Assembly (NCBI RefSeq): GCF_019393635.1
Contig: NC_057861.1
Location: forward strand, 355,285,953-355,349,952
Origin: Dromiciops gliroides
Taxonomy: Eukaryota; Chordata; Mammalia; Microbiotheria; Microbiotheriidae
Length of the DNA stretch: 64,000 bases
Direction: 5' to 3'
Shown here: one piece after another, positions 45,075-56,774 of the stretch
How the letters are laid out: each line of letters opens with the position of its first letter
Position numbering within the stretch: the first letter of the stretch is position 1
Notes under the pieces: generated by a model
The model's input: only the letters and a program-made list of their open reading frames with translations
Told to the model about the DNA's origin: nothing
Database searches by the model: none
Position numbers and translations under genes: made by a program

Positions 45075-46327
45075 TTACAACATTTAGGTGCCTCAACTAT
45101 AGTTTGATTAGAAAATGTTTATTTCATGTATCCATGGCTTCCTTTAGAAATAAAGATAGCAAAAAGAGGAAAAGAGTACTACTAAATTAGACACTATTCT
45201 ATTTGCATATTCATATATTCATATATGACAATAATCATATTGTTATAGCTTAAATTGTACATTTTAACTTAAGTACATTCTTTTTATACATTAATCTTCA
45301 AATCTCTGTAAAAGAAATAATGACTCTCAATACTTAGTACAAGGGCTTACTTGGAGTTACTAGAACTAAAAATTGTGGACACTGCCAAGTTCACAATATT
45401 TCTCAATTAATCAATCAGTAAAAGCTTATCTGATTAATTTAACCAATAGCTTCTTAACTTGGGTTTTAGCATTCTCTTGAGTTATGAATATAGGTTAATA
45501 CAACATTGTTTCGAGGTAGAGCCCATAGGCTTTTCCAGACTGACAGATGGAACAATGACACACAGAAAGGTTAAGAACTCCTGCTTTACACCATTTGCCC
45601 CACCCCACCCCTGCCAAATGGCTGTCATTCAGTTCAGCCATCTCCTGTAGCAGTCAACATGGTCTCAGAAGAAGCAGCCTAGCAAAGGATGAAGTTCTAC
45701 TTAAAGCATCCTCTTAATCTATATTCCCACAGTGTTCTGCCCTCCTTCTAATACTGACTAGAAGAACTTTGTTTCATTAATGACTTTATTTTTAATGATT
45801 TAGGAAAACAGGATGATTGCATTTGTTAGTAATAATTTCTATAACTTGATTAGACTAAGTTGAGTTGTTTTAAGTGATATTAAACTATCGACTTCAGGAA
45901 TTGGAACATAGTTACTATTTGAACTGTGTGAATGTGAGGGACTGCCCTCTTCTACTTTCTGTTGTTTCTCCAAATATTTCTGATCTAGAATCCTTTGAAG
46001 ATATTCAGCACTGTCAGAAAGAAGAATTGGACAGCATGGAATAGTTGAAAGAACGAAAAAACCAATAGTTTAGAGACCTTAGTCGGAGGTCTGGTGGTAT
46101 AGCTACTAACTGAGTGACTGGTACAGTCATTAAACCTCTATGAACTCTAATCTCTTTAAAGTGTAAAATAAAGAAAAATACATTTCTATGTCTCTCAAGA
46201 TAAAATTTAGATTTCATGAGCATTCCCTTGGGCAGCTCATGACTCATCTGTGTGATTTTTGGCCATGTGCCCTCATAAATCTCCTGGGGAGTCCATACCA
46301 TGTGCTGACAGATTGTTTTGCCAGGTC
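45075..46327. other. Unassigned intergenic DNA
   Basis: AT-rich DNA without a recognised gene or repeat. Confidence 0.5.
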
Positions 46328-47710
46328 TTTAAAAAATATCACAAAGTAATACAAGGATGCACTGGGAGAAAGGGAAAGGGAGAGGTGGAATGGTGGTGAA
46401 GTATCTCACATAAAAGAAACAAGGAAAAAACTTATACAGTGGAGGGGAAGATGGGAGAGGTGTTGGGGAGTGAGTGAACCTTATTCTAATCAGAACTGGC
46501 TCAAGTGGGGAATAACATACACAATCAATTGGGTATAGTAATCTACCATACCCTGAAGGAAAGTAGGAGGGGAAGGGGATAAGAGTAGGGGTGATTGAAG
46601 GGAGGGCAGATTGGAGGAAGGAACACTTAGAAGCAAAACACTTTTGAGGAGGAACAGGGTGAAAGAAGATAGGATGTAGAGTAAATTTCATGGGGAGGGA
46701 ATAAGATGGAGAGCAATTGAATTAGCAATATTAAATGTGACAAAATAAAGCAAGTTTGTCTGACAGGCCTCATTTCTCAAAAATATAGAGAACTGAGTAA
46801 AATTTGTTAAAATAATGGTCATTCCCTAAATGATAGATGTTCAAAAGATATGACGTTTTCTGATGAAATAATCAAAGTTACATATGGCCATATTAAAAAA
46901 AAATATGCTCTGACTCACTATTGATTGGAGAAATGCAGGTCAAAACAATTCTGGGATACTGCCTCATACATATTGGGTTGGATTATGGGACAGCAGAGGG
47001 AAATAACAGATGTTGTGGGGGATATGGGGAAAATCAAACATTAATGCACTCTTGCTAAAGTTGTAGACTGATTCAAAAATTCCATAAATCAATTTGAAGC
47101 TACGGTCAAAGGGCTATAAAACCATACCCGCCCTTTGACCTAGTAATACCACTTCTAGGTCAGTATGCATAAAGAAATTAAAAAACAAAAAGTAGAATTT
47201 GAAATTAAGGAGATGCCCATCAATTGGGGAATGTCTTAACAAATTGTGGGATGAGATTATGATGGAATACTATTGTGCTATAAGAAATGATGAGCAGGGC
47301 AGCTAGGTGGCGCAGTGGATAGAGCACCGGCCCTGGAGTCAGGAGTACCTGAGTTCAAATCCAGCCTCAGACACTTAACATTTACTAGCTGTGTGACCTT
47401 GGGCAAGTCACTTAACCCCAATTGCCTCACTAAAAAAAAAAAAAGAAAAAAAAAGAAATGATGAGCAAGATACTATCAGAAAAACTTGGAAAGACTTACA
47501 TGATCTGATTCAAATTGAAATGTATGGGAAATAAAGTAACAACAATATTGTAAGATGATCAGCTATAAATGACTTAGATGTTTTCAGCAAGGCAATGAAC
47601 CAAGACAACTCTGACAGACTTATGAACAATGCAATCCATCTCCAGAGAAAGAACTGATGGTATATGAATAAAGATTGAAGCATAATTTTTTAGTTTTGGC
47701 TATGACATGC
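46328..47710 (+). mobile_element. HAL1-like L1 derivative lacking most of ORF2 (copy 1)
   Basis: The element starts in the polypurine linker that follows ORF1 (46380-46700). It jumps near 46734-46790 straight to the ORF2 C-terminal region ('aggcctcatttctcaaaaat', 'cccgccctttgacctagtaa') and continues through a 3' UTR ('gagaaagaactgatggtata'). About 2.9 kb of ORF2, including the rest of the endonuclease and the RT, is missing. The junction matches that of the minus-strand copy at 51000-53840. 5'-truncated, so ORF1 is absent here. A SINE is nested at 47297-47452. Confidence 0.8.
47297..47452 (+). mobile_element. tRNA-like SINE (WSINE1-like), inside HAL1-like element
   Basis: Very well-preserved copy ('gggcagctaggtggcgcagt', 'gttcaaatccagcctc') with a long A tail. 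Perfect 15-bp TSD AAGAAATGATGAGCA at 47282-47296 and 47453-47467. Confidence 0.98.
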
Positions 47711-48231
47711 ACAAATGAAAGATAAAATCAATATTGAAAAACTGAAAAATTTGAATAGCAAAAACACTTATCAATAATCTAAATATATTTGGATTATTGT
47801 AAATGCCATATTTCTTCATTCCAAAATTTGTTTGGTTTTATGTGAAACTTTTGTATGCAATGTGGTCCATTTCATAACTAACCGATATAGAATGTCATGG
47901 ATACTTTAGTTTATCCCTCTTCCCTAGGCATATGCTTCTTTTGGAAAATTAATTTGTTCTCCTTACATGCACAAACTTGAATAGCACTGTTTCTTCTATT
48001 AGGAGAAAGATGGACATCAATAGACCATTTATAAAGTCTATTTATTCTGGACTTTGCAATTAAATTACCAGCTGTCTCCTGTTCTGATTATTTGTGACAA
48101 AGTCTACTGTTCTGGTTTTTATCATAACATTTGCTTTTTCTCTTTAACTGAAACTTTATGCTACTGAGCTATGAATATCTATGAAGAGGTAGTAGAGCTT
48201 ATGAGTCTGACTAATCTTACTGGTAGATAAA
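47711..48231. other. Unassigned intergenic DNA
   Basis: Nothing recognised after the HAL1-like 3' end. Confidence 0.5.
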
Positions 48232-48472
48232 ATTTTGTTGTTGGTCCATTGTTTCAGTTTTTGACTCTTCATGGATCCATTTTTGGGTTTTCTTGTCAAC
48301 GATACTATAGTGGTTGCCTTCTCCAGATTATTTTACAGATGAATAACTGAGGCAAACAGAAACTTGCCCAGTGTCACACAGCTAATAAATATCAGAAACC
48401 AAATTTGAATTCAAGAAGTCTTTCTGACTTCAGGCTCAGAACTCTATCCACTGTGTGGCCTAGCTGGCCTGA
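48232..48472 (-). mobile_element. CORE-SINE with RTE/BovB-like tail, antisense
   Basis: Plus-strand landmarks: 'gactcttcatggatccattt', 'gggttttcttgtcaacgata', 'gttgccttctccagattatt', 'acagatgaataactgaggca', 'agtgtcacacagctaataaa', 'ctctatccactgtgtggcc'. Complete but diverged. Confidence 0.85.
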
Positions 48473-48474
48473 TA

Positions 48475-49206
48475 TATAACGTAGGTGGTTTATTAAATGG
48501 TTGATTTAAGCAGTATTGGGAACTTCTGCCATTTCTGTAACATCTTACTGACACCAGAGGATATATATAGTATCTGAGAATAAATCACTATAGTTATTCA
48601 TTTGAGATCTTTCCTTGTGATCCTATGTTAAAATGAAAATACTTTTGGAAGAAAAAAATATGAGCCTAATTCACACTAAGGTGTTAAAGACTGAGAATTA
48701 TAATACCTTAAAGCTATGAGGGATTTTAGGGCTTTTATTGTCAATCTTCTTTATTCTGCTTCTGTAAATACTATTTCATGGTTTACCAACACAGGGTTAA
48801 AACTATAAAATAAAAGGGATTTGACTCTATGAGCTTCAAAGTTTTTTAGATTATTCTGTGATTTTATTATTCTGTTTACATGCACTTTAGTGTGAATTAA
48901 AGATGCTTAACATTATCTAAATTTTGGCAGGTTTTCTTTAAGGACATTGAGTTAGTCTTTCAGTCCACATATCATGGAAGACCCAAAAAGATTTTCAAAT
49001 ATCTGAGACCAAAAACAAATGAATGGATGGGTGGATGAATGAATGAATGGAGATCTGAAACCAGGATGGAATAAGAGGAAGAAATAAAGTTGTACTTCAT
49101 TTAGAAACAATGCAGTACTTTCAGTGATTACACACTGTTCCCTGCTGTTGCAAATAAGCTTCAGTATATTGTCAGTGTGTCAGGGAACAGATGCAATGGT
49201 CATCAT
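48475..49206. other. Unassigned intergenic DNA
   Basis: No gene or repeat apart from a short GGAT/GAAT run at about 49019-49050. Confidence 0.5.
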
Positions 49207-49223
49207 AAAAAAGACATGAATGG

Positions 49224-49387
49224 GGGCAGCTAGGTGGCACAGTGGATAAAGGACTGGAGCTGGATTCAGGAGTTCCTGAATTCAAATCTAGCCTCAGACA
49301 CTTGATACTTACTAGCTGTGTGACCCTGGGCAAGTAACTTAACCCTTATTGCCACACAAAAAATAAAATAAAATAAAAAATAATTAA
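49224..49387 (+). mobile_element. tRNA-like SINE (WSINE1-like), first of a cluster of three
   Basis: 'gggcagctaggtggcacagt' to 'cccttattgccaca' plus an (AAAAT)n tail. TSD of 17 bp with two mismatches (core AAAAAAGACAT) at 49207-49223 and 49388-49404. Confidence 0.95.
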
Positions 49388-49451
49388 AAAAAAGACATAC
49401 ATGGCTAAAAATAAGAACTGGACTTTTCACATTGCAAGAGTAAATGGATGG

Positions 49452-49597
49452 GGGGCGGCTAGGTGGCGCAGTGGATAAAGCACTGGCCCTGGATTCAGGA
49501 GTACCTGAGTTCAAGTCCAGCCTCAGACACTTGATACTTACTAGCTGTGTGACCCTGGGCAAGTCACTTAACCCCCATTGCCCCACAAAAAAAAAAA
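49452..49597 (+). mobile_element. tRNA-like SINE (WSINE1-like), second of cluster
   Basis: 'ggggcggctaggtggcgcag' to 'cccattgccccac' and an A tail. TSD AGAGTAAATGGATGG at 49437-49451 and 49598-49612, perfect over 15 bp. Confidence 0.97.
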
Positions 49598-49893
49598 AGA
49601 GTAAATGGATGGATATACTGAATTAGCATGAGTAATTGTAAAATATCAATGAACCCAAGAAAGGTATTATGTATATTGAGTGTTTATTCTATGAAAGTTT
49701 TATAGAAAGATACAGATGAAAATCCCATGAGATAAGTATTCATGAATGAAGTTATGAAAGAAATACCCAAGTAGATAAGATCATGGATGCATCGATATAT
49801 CATACTATGTTTAAGTTACAATAATATTGTAGAAACTGATATCAAACATTTAAGTAAAATTAATTACTCCACAGCATCAAAAATAAATGAGCA

Positions 49894-50062
49894 GGGGCAG
49901 CTAGGTGGCGCAGTGGATAAAGCACCGGCCCTGGATTCAGGAGTACCTGAGTTCAAATCCGGCCTCAGACACTTAACACTTACCAGCTGTGTGACCCTGG
50001 GCAAGTCACTTAACCCTAATTGCCTCACTAAAAAAAAAAAAATAAACAAAAATAAACAAAAA
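49894..50062 (+). mobile_element. tRNA-like SINE (WSINE1-like), third of cluster
   Basis: Near-consensus copy ('gggcagctaggtggcgcagt', 'gttcaaatccggcctc') with an A-rich (AAATAAAC) tail. TSD AAAAATAAATGAGCA at 49879-49893 and 50063-50077. It inserted at the very start of an older CORE-SINE. Confidence 0.97.
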
Positions 50063-50077
50063 AAAAATAAATGAGCA

Positions 50078-50275
50078 ACTAGGTGTCACAATGGTTAGAG
50101 AACCTGGAGTCAGGAAGACTCATCTTCCTGAGTTCAAATCTGACCTCAAACACTTAAAAACTGTGTGATTCTGGGCGAGTCACTTAACCCTGTTTGCCTT
50201 AGTTTCCTCATATTTAAAATAAGCTGGAGAGCAAATTGGAAAATGACTACAGTAACTCCCAAGAAAATCCCAAAT
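50078..50275 (+). mobile_element. CORE-SINE with RTE/BovB-like tail
   Basis: Sense copy: 'actaggtgtcacaatggtta', 'gttcaaatctgacctcaaa', 'ttagtttcctcatatttaaa', then tail 'ggaaaatgactacagtaac' and 'aagaaaatcccaaatgg'. Confidence 0.85.
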
Positions 50276-50278
50276 GGT

Positions 50279-50981
50279 TGGGAGGAATAGCCAAGATGCC
50301 AGAGAAAAGGCAGTGACTCATCTGAACTCTCCCCAAAACCTTTTTTAAATACCTTTAAATAATTCAATAAGACAACTGTTCAAGCAGAAGAATGCACAAA
50401 ATGATTGAGTGAAATAATTTTCCAGCCAAATACAACTTGGAAGTGCAGAAGGAAAGTTCTGTTTTACCCAGGTGAAAGTGGATCCCAGTCCAGAGCAGGC
50501 CATGCCTGCACATACCTTGCCCCATTAAAGCAGGAGCAGGTCTTGGGAACCACTGAATTAGCAGCCACAGCAAATATTTCTGGATATCTCAGACCACAGA
50601 CAGTAAGGGAGTCAAACAACAGGTCAGAAGGAGATTACAAGGGTCTCTAAGCTAGCACTGAAGAAGGAATCAGTTGCTTTGCCTATACTCAGATTTGGGC
50701 TATACTTGTGGGGATAATCCCACAGCAAGGAGGACCATTAGCTGACACAGTGCATCAGAGATTCTTATCACGCATGGTTCCAGGGCAGAAAAGAGTGCTT
50801 GTGATTGTTCATGGACCAGAACACAGGCCAGGAGAATGGTAAATACATGTCTCCTTACATCATACTACCTTGGAAGAACTGAAACTTTAAAGGTCCCTAG
50901 AATTATCTCTAAAAATAGTAGCACAAACCCCCTGAAGCTTGTGACAGGGTGCCCCACACCCTGGAAGCAGAGCCCCAGTTT
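50279..50981 (+). mobile_element. 5' leader of an L1/HAL1-like element
   Basis: Starts 'gggaggaatagccaagatgc', the L1 5' start motif (GCCAAGATGG-like). It continues as a GC-richer leader ('aggtgaaagtggatcccagt', 'agggtgccccacaccctgga', 'gcagagccccagtttaa'). It is cut at 50982 by the TSD of the antisense HAL1-like element. Non-coding; in L1 this region is the promoter-bearing 5' UTR. Confidence 0.7.
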
Positions 50982-52228
50982 AATTTTTTCTCATGTTTTA
51001 TTTATTCATTCATTTGTTCATTCATTCATTGTATGTTTATTTATTTTGATTTTTCACCAAGTTACATTTGTAAAGACATTATCACAACAATTTTTAAAAC
51101 TTTGTGTTCCAATTTCTCTTTCTCCCTCCCTCCCTCCTCACCCCCACTTAAGAACTCAACTAATTCAATATAAGTTATGCATGTGTAGTCATACACAAAT
51201 ATTTTCACATTATTCAGGTTGTGAAAGAAAACAGGCAAAAAATATACTTCAATCTGAATTCAGCTACCATCAGTTTTTTTTCTCTGTAGATGGATTGAAT
51301 TTTTCATAAGTCCTTCTGATAGAATACTACTCATCATTTCTTATAGCACAACAGTGTTCCATGCTAATCTCATCCCACAATTTGTTAAGCCATTCCCCAA
51401 TTGATGGGCATCTCCTCAATTTCAAATTCAACTTTTTGTTTTTTAATTTCTTTTTGCATACTGACCTAGTAGTGGTATTACTAGGTCAAAGAGCATGCAT
51501 GGTTTTATAGCTCTTTGAACATAGCTTCAAATTGCTCTATGGAATGTTTAAATTATTTTACAACTTTGCCAAGAATGTATCAATGACTCATTTCCCCCAT
51601 TTCCCCCACAACATCTGTCATTCCCCTCTGCTGTCCTATTATCCAATCCAATAGATATGAGGTAGAAACCCATAATTGTTTTGACCTGCATTTCTCCAAT
51701 CAATAATGAGTTAGAGCACATTTTTCATATGACTATAGGTGGCTTTGATTATTTCATATGAAGACTTCATGTCTTTTGATCATCTATCAATTGGGGAATG
51801 ACTCTCACTTTAACAAATTTACCTTAGTTCTTATGTGTTTGAGAACTGAGGCCTATTAAACAAATTGCTTCAAGTGTATTATTTTTCCCCAGTAACTATT
51901 GCTAACTGTATTTCAAAAGTGTTTTGCTTCTGTTACCTCCTCTAATCTGCCTCCTCTTCTTTAACCCCTCCCCCTTATGCCCTTACCCTCACACTTTCAA
52001 AAAGGGCAAGATATATTACTATACGCAATGAGTGTGTGGGTTATTCCCTCTTTGAGCCAATTATGATGAGAGTAAGGGTTGTTCACTCCCATGCACCTTC
52101 CCCATCTTCCCCTCTACTCCATATGCTGCTTCTTGTTATTTTTAGGTGAGATAATTTACCCCATTCCACCTTTCCCTTTCCCTTTCTCCCAGTGCATTCC
52201 TCTTCCTCCTTAATTAATTTATTTAAAG

Positions 52229-52400
52229 ACATCAACATGAGGCAGTTAGGTGGCACAGTTTACAAAGTACCATCTATGGATCTAGGTGGATCTGAGTTCA
52301 AATTTAGCCTCAGATACTCAACATTCACCAACTACACAACCCTAGGCAAGCCAAACAACCTCAACTGCCTGACAAAACAAACAATCAAAGGAACAATTGA
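52229..52400 (+). mobile_element. Old tRNA-like SINE, inside HAL1-like element
   Basis: 'gaggcagttaggtggcacag' and 'tgagttcaaatttagcctca' are recognisable; mutated, with CG-type sites lost. A long A/C-rich tail leads into the (GGAT)n repeat. Confidence 0.85.
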
Positions 52401-52423
52401 AACAATGAGTGAAGGAATGAATG

Positions 52424-52515
52424 GATGGATGGATGGATGGATAGATGGATGGATGGATGGATGGATGGATGGATGGATGGATGGATGGATGGATGGATGG
52501 ATGGATGGATGGATT
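52424..52515 (+). repeat. (GGAT)n microsatellite
   Basis: About 22 tetranucleotide units with a few variants, downstream of the SINE tail. It generates an artefactual DGWM-repeat frame. Confidence 0.97.
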
Positions 52516-52789
52516 AATGGATGGGTGAGTAAATATGTAAATAAATAGATACTTTAAAGATATCCCTTCATATTCAACTCACACCTCTGCCCTCTGTTTA
52601 AGCATAATCCATTTAGATGCACTAATAATGAGAAAGATCTTATGATTTAGAAGTATAAACTTCTCATGTAGGAATGTAAACCCTTTAACTTTTTAACATC
52701 CCTCATGATATATTTTTCCTGTTTATCTTTTTATGTTTCTCAAGGGTCCTGTATTTCAAAGTCAAATTTTCTATTCAGTTCAGCTATTT

Positions 52790-53270
52790 ACTTTAAGAAT
52801 GCCTGAAAGTCTTCTCTATCATTGAATTGTCATTTCCCCCCTGAAAGATTATTCTTAGTTTTGATGGGTAGATGATTCTTGGTTGTAATCCCAGTTCTTT
52901 TGCCCTCTGCAATATCATATTCAATGACCTCTGATCTTTTAGTGTAGAAGCTGCTAGATCTTGTGTTATCCTGACAGTGGCTCCATAGTACTTGAATTGT
53001 TTCTTTAAGGCTGCTTGCAATATTTTCTGCTTCACCTGGGAGCTCTGGAATTTGGCTATAATATTCCCATTAGTTTTCCATTTGCGATTTCTTTCCAGAG
53101 GTGATCAGTGGATTCTATCAATTTCTATTTTATCTTTTACTTCTAGACTATTAGGGTAATTCTCCCCTAACAATTTCTTGGAACATGATAGTTAAGCTCT
53201 TTTTTGATCATAGCTTTTAGGTAGTCCAATAATTTTCAAATTACCTCTCCTTTATTAATTTTCACCTCTA
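52790..53270 (-). pseudogene. ORF1 pseudogene of HAL1-like element (copy 2)
   Basis: A minus-strand frame of 80 codons at 52793-53035 carries the ORF1p C-terminal domain: KQKILQAALKKQFKYYGATV, then LQRAKELGLQPRIIYPSKL. Upstream (to 53270) the RRM part is broken. This is the RNA-binding chaperone part of L1; retaining it without ORF2 is the HAL1 arrangement. Confidence 0.85.
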
Positions 53271-53939
53271 GTCTGTAAGTAATCACAGGTCTCCTTGCTC
53301 CTTAATACAGGAACAGAAACCTGTTTCTCTCTGTTTGCAAGCTTGGGTGTGCCTGCATCCCTCCCCTATTTGGGCTGCCACTCAAGACTGCTTCCTGGTT
53401 CTGAACAATGAAAAAACAATAGAGTTCTGCCTCAGTGTCAACAAAGACCCCTGCAATCTCCCCCTAGTCAACTGCTTGACCCCCTCACTGGTCTGAGCTG
53501 AGCTCCAGAAGTGGCCACCTCTGCAGCCAATTCAGAGGCCATGGCGGCCTGATTCTCTTATGTGGCCTACCTTGGGCTAGATCTGTATGGTGTGTCCTGG
53601 GACTGGATCTAAGTCAGCATAGCCTGGGATGGGGGTCCACATTCCCCCCAGTACAACAGACCTTTCCTGCTGACCTTCTAAGCTGTCTTTTGCTGGAAAA
53701 TGACCTCACCCCATTCTTTTGTGGGTTCTGCTGCTTCAAGAATTATCTTATGGTGTTATTTGGAGCTATTTGGAGGGATCATGGGGAGAAGTCTAGAAAA
53801 TTACTGTTCTTCTTCTTTCATCTTGGCTCTGCCCCTCACCAATTTTTTTAAATGTTTTGTTAGCAATGTTTTGATACAAGTGGTTTCCTTTGTGATCCTC
53901 TGCAGTGATGTTTTTTCTTTTATTTTATTTTCTTTACCT

Positions 53940-54045
53940 CTGTTTCTCATTTGTATAAGGAGCTGGAGAAGGAAATGGCAAACCACTCCAGTATCTTTGC
54001 CAACAAAATGCCAAATAGTGTCATAATGTGTCAACAATGATGAAA
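53940..54045 (+). mobile_element. CORE-SINE 3' part with RTE/BovB-like tail
   Basis: 'ctctgtttctcatttgtata', 'ggagaaggaaatggcaaacc', 'actccagtatctttgccaac'. The tRNA-like half is missing. The clearest RTE-type tail in the window. Confidence 0.85.
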
Positions 54046-54059
54046 AACACCTAAAGAGG

Positions 54060-54885
54060 AGAGTGCTGGCCAACCAAACTGTAGGTCCAGACCAAAATGG
54101 AGTAGGCCAGAGCCCCACTTTAACAAAGAGTTAAAAGTCAAGAAAAAGGCTGCTAAAATGATAAAACAACAGGAAAAATAATAACCATAGAAGCTAGTAT
54201 GATGACAAGGAAGATCAAAACACATCCTCAGAAGAAGATAGCAAAGCCAAAGCTCCTACATCCAATCCCTCCAAGAAAAATATGAAATGGTCTCAGGCTA
54301 TGGAATGGCTCAATTTGAATAAAAAGTAAGACATATAGAGGAAAATTGGTAAGAGCAATAAAAGTGATGTAAGAATATCATGAAAAACAAATCAAAAGCT
54401 TAGTAAATGAGACAAAAAATACTAAAGAAATAACACTTTTTAAAAAACAGACTAAATCTAATGATAAAAGAGGTACCAAAAGCCAATGGGGAGAAGAATG
54501 TTTTGAAAAACAGTATTAGACAAAAGGAAAAGGAGGTAGAAAAACTCAGGAAAGAAAGTGATTCCTTAAAAATTATAATTGAGCAAATGTAAGCTAATGA
54601 ATTTAGGAGAAATCAAGAAACAATAAAGGCAAAGCAAAAGAATAAAAAAAAATAGAAAACAATGTGAAATATTTCACTGGAAAAACAACTGAAGTGGAAA
54701 ATATACCCAGGAGAGATAATCTTAAAATTTTTGGACTTCTGAAAGACATGATCAAAAAAAAGAAGGAGCCTACACATTATCTTTCCAAAAATTATCAAGG
54801 AGAAAATGGAGGAAAGACATAGATCGTGGAGGAAAAATAATAAACACACAGAGCTCCTGACACAATTACCCCAAAAACAGCAAAA
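54060..54885 (+). mobile_element. L1/HAL1-like leader and ORF1, 3'-truncated
   Basis: Leader text ('gccagagccccactttaaca') then a decayed ORF1: coiled-coil-like lysine/glutamate-rich part (54300-54650) and an RRM start ('ggagagataatcttaaaatt', about 54711-54740). The match ends in the RRM, where a long (GAAA)n tract begins. It may be the continuation of the leader at 50279-50981 across the antisense insertion, but the sequences do not join cleanly. Confidence 0.6.
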
Positions 54886-54888
54886 AAG

Positions 54889-54890
54889 GA

Positions 54891-54954
<64 letters not shown>

Positions 54955-55006
54955 AGAGAAAGAAAGAAAGAGAGAAAGAAAGAAAGAAAGAGAAAGAAAG
55001 AAAGAG

Positions 55007-55049
<43 letters not shown>

Positions 55050-55075
55050 AAAAAGAAAGAAAGTAAAAGAAAAAA
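54889..55075 (+). repeat. (GAAA)n microsatellite
   Basis: About 45 units with a few GAGA/AAAA variants, purine-only on this strand. Its frames encode artefactual KERK or SFFL repeats. Confidence 0.98.
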
Positions 55076-55724
55076 AGAACCCCTGTAGCAGCAAAAGTGA
55101 CAAAATGACAGGCTGAGATTATTTTTCAGCTAAAGAGAGATTAAAGGGGGCCCTGCTGGGCTGAAAACAGATTCCAGCCCCACAATTGTGCTGACACACA
55201 CCCCAGGCACCCTGAGCCAGAGGAACTTACTTCTGAGCTTTCAAATTATCTACAGCACCTATGTCTTCTGGAACTAAGTTTATGGTCGGGTGAGAGGGCT
55301 GAAAAGCTGGCTGGGGGGTGAAAAATACAGGGGAGTCTGTGGGACCAAAAGAGGAATTCAGCTGTCCTACCCCATCAGGGAAACAGGAAGAAATCTTGAG
55401 CCCAGGGAGGCCCCAGTGGGGGAGAGGCCCAGGCTTGTCAGAAGCTAAGAACCACAGCACGGAAAGCTTTGCTGGTTGGTTAATTAGTAAGTTGGCTTGA
55501 GGTTATCTTCAGACCAGAGAACAGGACTGGTGAAAGAAAAACCTGCCCTCCCTCAAACCAAAATGACTGGGATCCTCTGAAGCTTGGGACAGTGTAGGGT
55601 GGAAGTAGGGCCTCACTGTAAGAGGGAGTTAAAATCAAGTAAAATACAGAAAGATGAGCAAGAAAAGAAAGTTCAGAACTATATAAAGTTTCTGTATCAA
55701 CAAGTAAGATAAGAGTGTAACTTC

Positions 55725-56590
55725 AGAAGTGGATAACAACCTCAGGGTCCCTACATCCAAATCTTCCAAGAAAATTATGAATAGTTCTCAAGCCATAGAA
55801 GCACTGAAAAGGGAATTTGAAGAGAAATTAGGAGAGATAGAAAGAAGATTTAGAGAGGTGGAGGAAAGAATAGAAACAGAAATGAGAGGGATACAGGACA
55901 GTGATGAGAAAAAATCAACAGCTTGAGAAGTCAAATGGAAAAGGATATACAAAAGCTCTCTGAAGAAAATTATTGCCTAAGAATTAGGATTGAACATATG
56001 GAAGCTAGTACCATTATGAGAACCCAAAACACAATAAAGTAAATCCAAATGACTAAAAAAAACCTAGAAGGCAATATGAAATATCTCCTTATAAAAACAG
56101 CTGACCTGGAAAATAGATCCAGGATAGATAATTTGAAAATCATTGTATTACCTGAAAACAATGAACAAATTAAGAGTTTAGACAGCATCTTCCAAGAGAT
56201 TGTCAGAGAAAACTGCCCTGATATTTTAGAAAAAGAAGGTAAAATAGAAATTAAAAGAATTCACCAATCACCTCCAGAAAGAAATCCCTAAAGGAAAACC
56301 TCCAGGTATATACTAGCCAAATTCCAGACATCCCAAGTCAGGGAGAGCTCCAATACAGTTAAAGCAAGATCTAGCAGCATCTCCATTAAAGGACCTGAGG
56401 GAATGGAATATGATATTCCAGAGGGCAAAGGAACTTGGACTATAGCCAAGATTCATGTACCCAGCAAAACTAAGTATAATCTTTCAGAGGAAAAATGAGA
56501 CTTCAGTGAAAAAGAGGACTTTCAGGCATTTTTGATGAAAAGAACTGAACTGAATAGACAATTGGACTTTCAAATAAAGGACCCTGGAGA
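55725..56590 (+). pseudogene. ORF1 pseudogene of HAL1-like element (copy 3)
   Basis: Two open pieces. 55729-55926 is a charged coiled coil (EALKREFEEKLGEIERRFRE). 56049-56291 is an RRM-type segment with DLENRSR, LDSIFQEIVRENCPDIL and HQSPPERNP, which matches the ORF1p of the L1 at 57896 position by position. The C-terminal domain (56300-56590) is recognisable but shifted and contains stops. Confidence 0.85.
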
Positions 56591-56774
56591 AGCATAAAAA
56601 GGTAAACAGGAAAAATAAATCAGGAGGGATATTTAAAGATTAAACTCTCTGCATTCCTACATGGAAAGATAATATTTCTAACTCATGAGAACTTTCTCAG
56701 TATTAGAGTGGCTGAAAGGAATACACTTAGAGGAAACAGGTGTGAATTGAATATGAGAGGATATCAGTAAAGAA

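Larger units (their letters stand above)
51000..53840 (-). mobile_element. HAL1-like L1 derivative, full length, antisense (copy 2)
   Basis: On the minus strand from 53840: 5' start 'ggcagagccaagatgaaaga', GC-richer leader to about 53270, ORF1 (about 53270-52790), polypurine linker (about 52200-51960), then a direct jump (about 51905-51850) to the ORF2 C-terminal part and 3' UTR, ending at 51000. No RT or most of the endonuclease. Candidate TSD of 18 bp with three mismatches at 50982-50999 and 53841-53858. A SINE and a (GGAT)n microsatellite sit in the linker region (52229-52515). Confidence 0.82.

Noticed and set aside
47297..47452. tRNA gene candidates from A-box/B-box-like sequences in the SINE copies
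   Set aside because: All are tRNA-derived SINE heads with A-rich tails and TSDs; no cloverleaf with a proper anticodon arm was found.
52192..52548. Frame of 118 codons ending in repeated DGWM
   Set aside because: A SINE plus the (GGAT)n microsatellite, not a protein gene.
54806..55103. Open frames of about 86 and 102 codons rich in KER or SFFL
   Set aside because: Translations of the (GAAA)n microsatellite on either strand.
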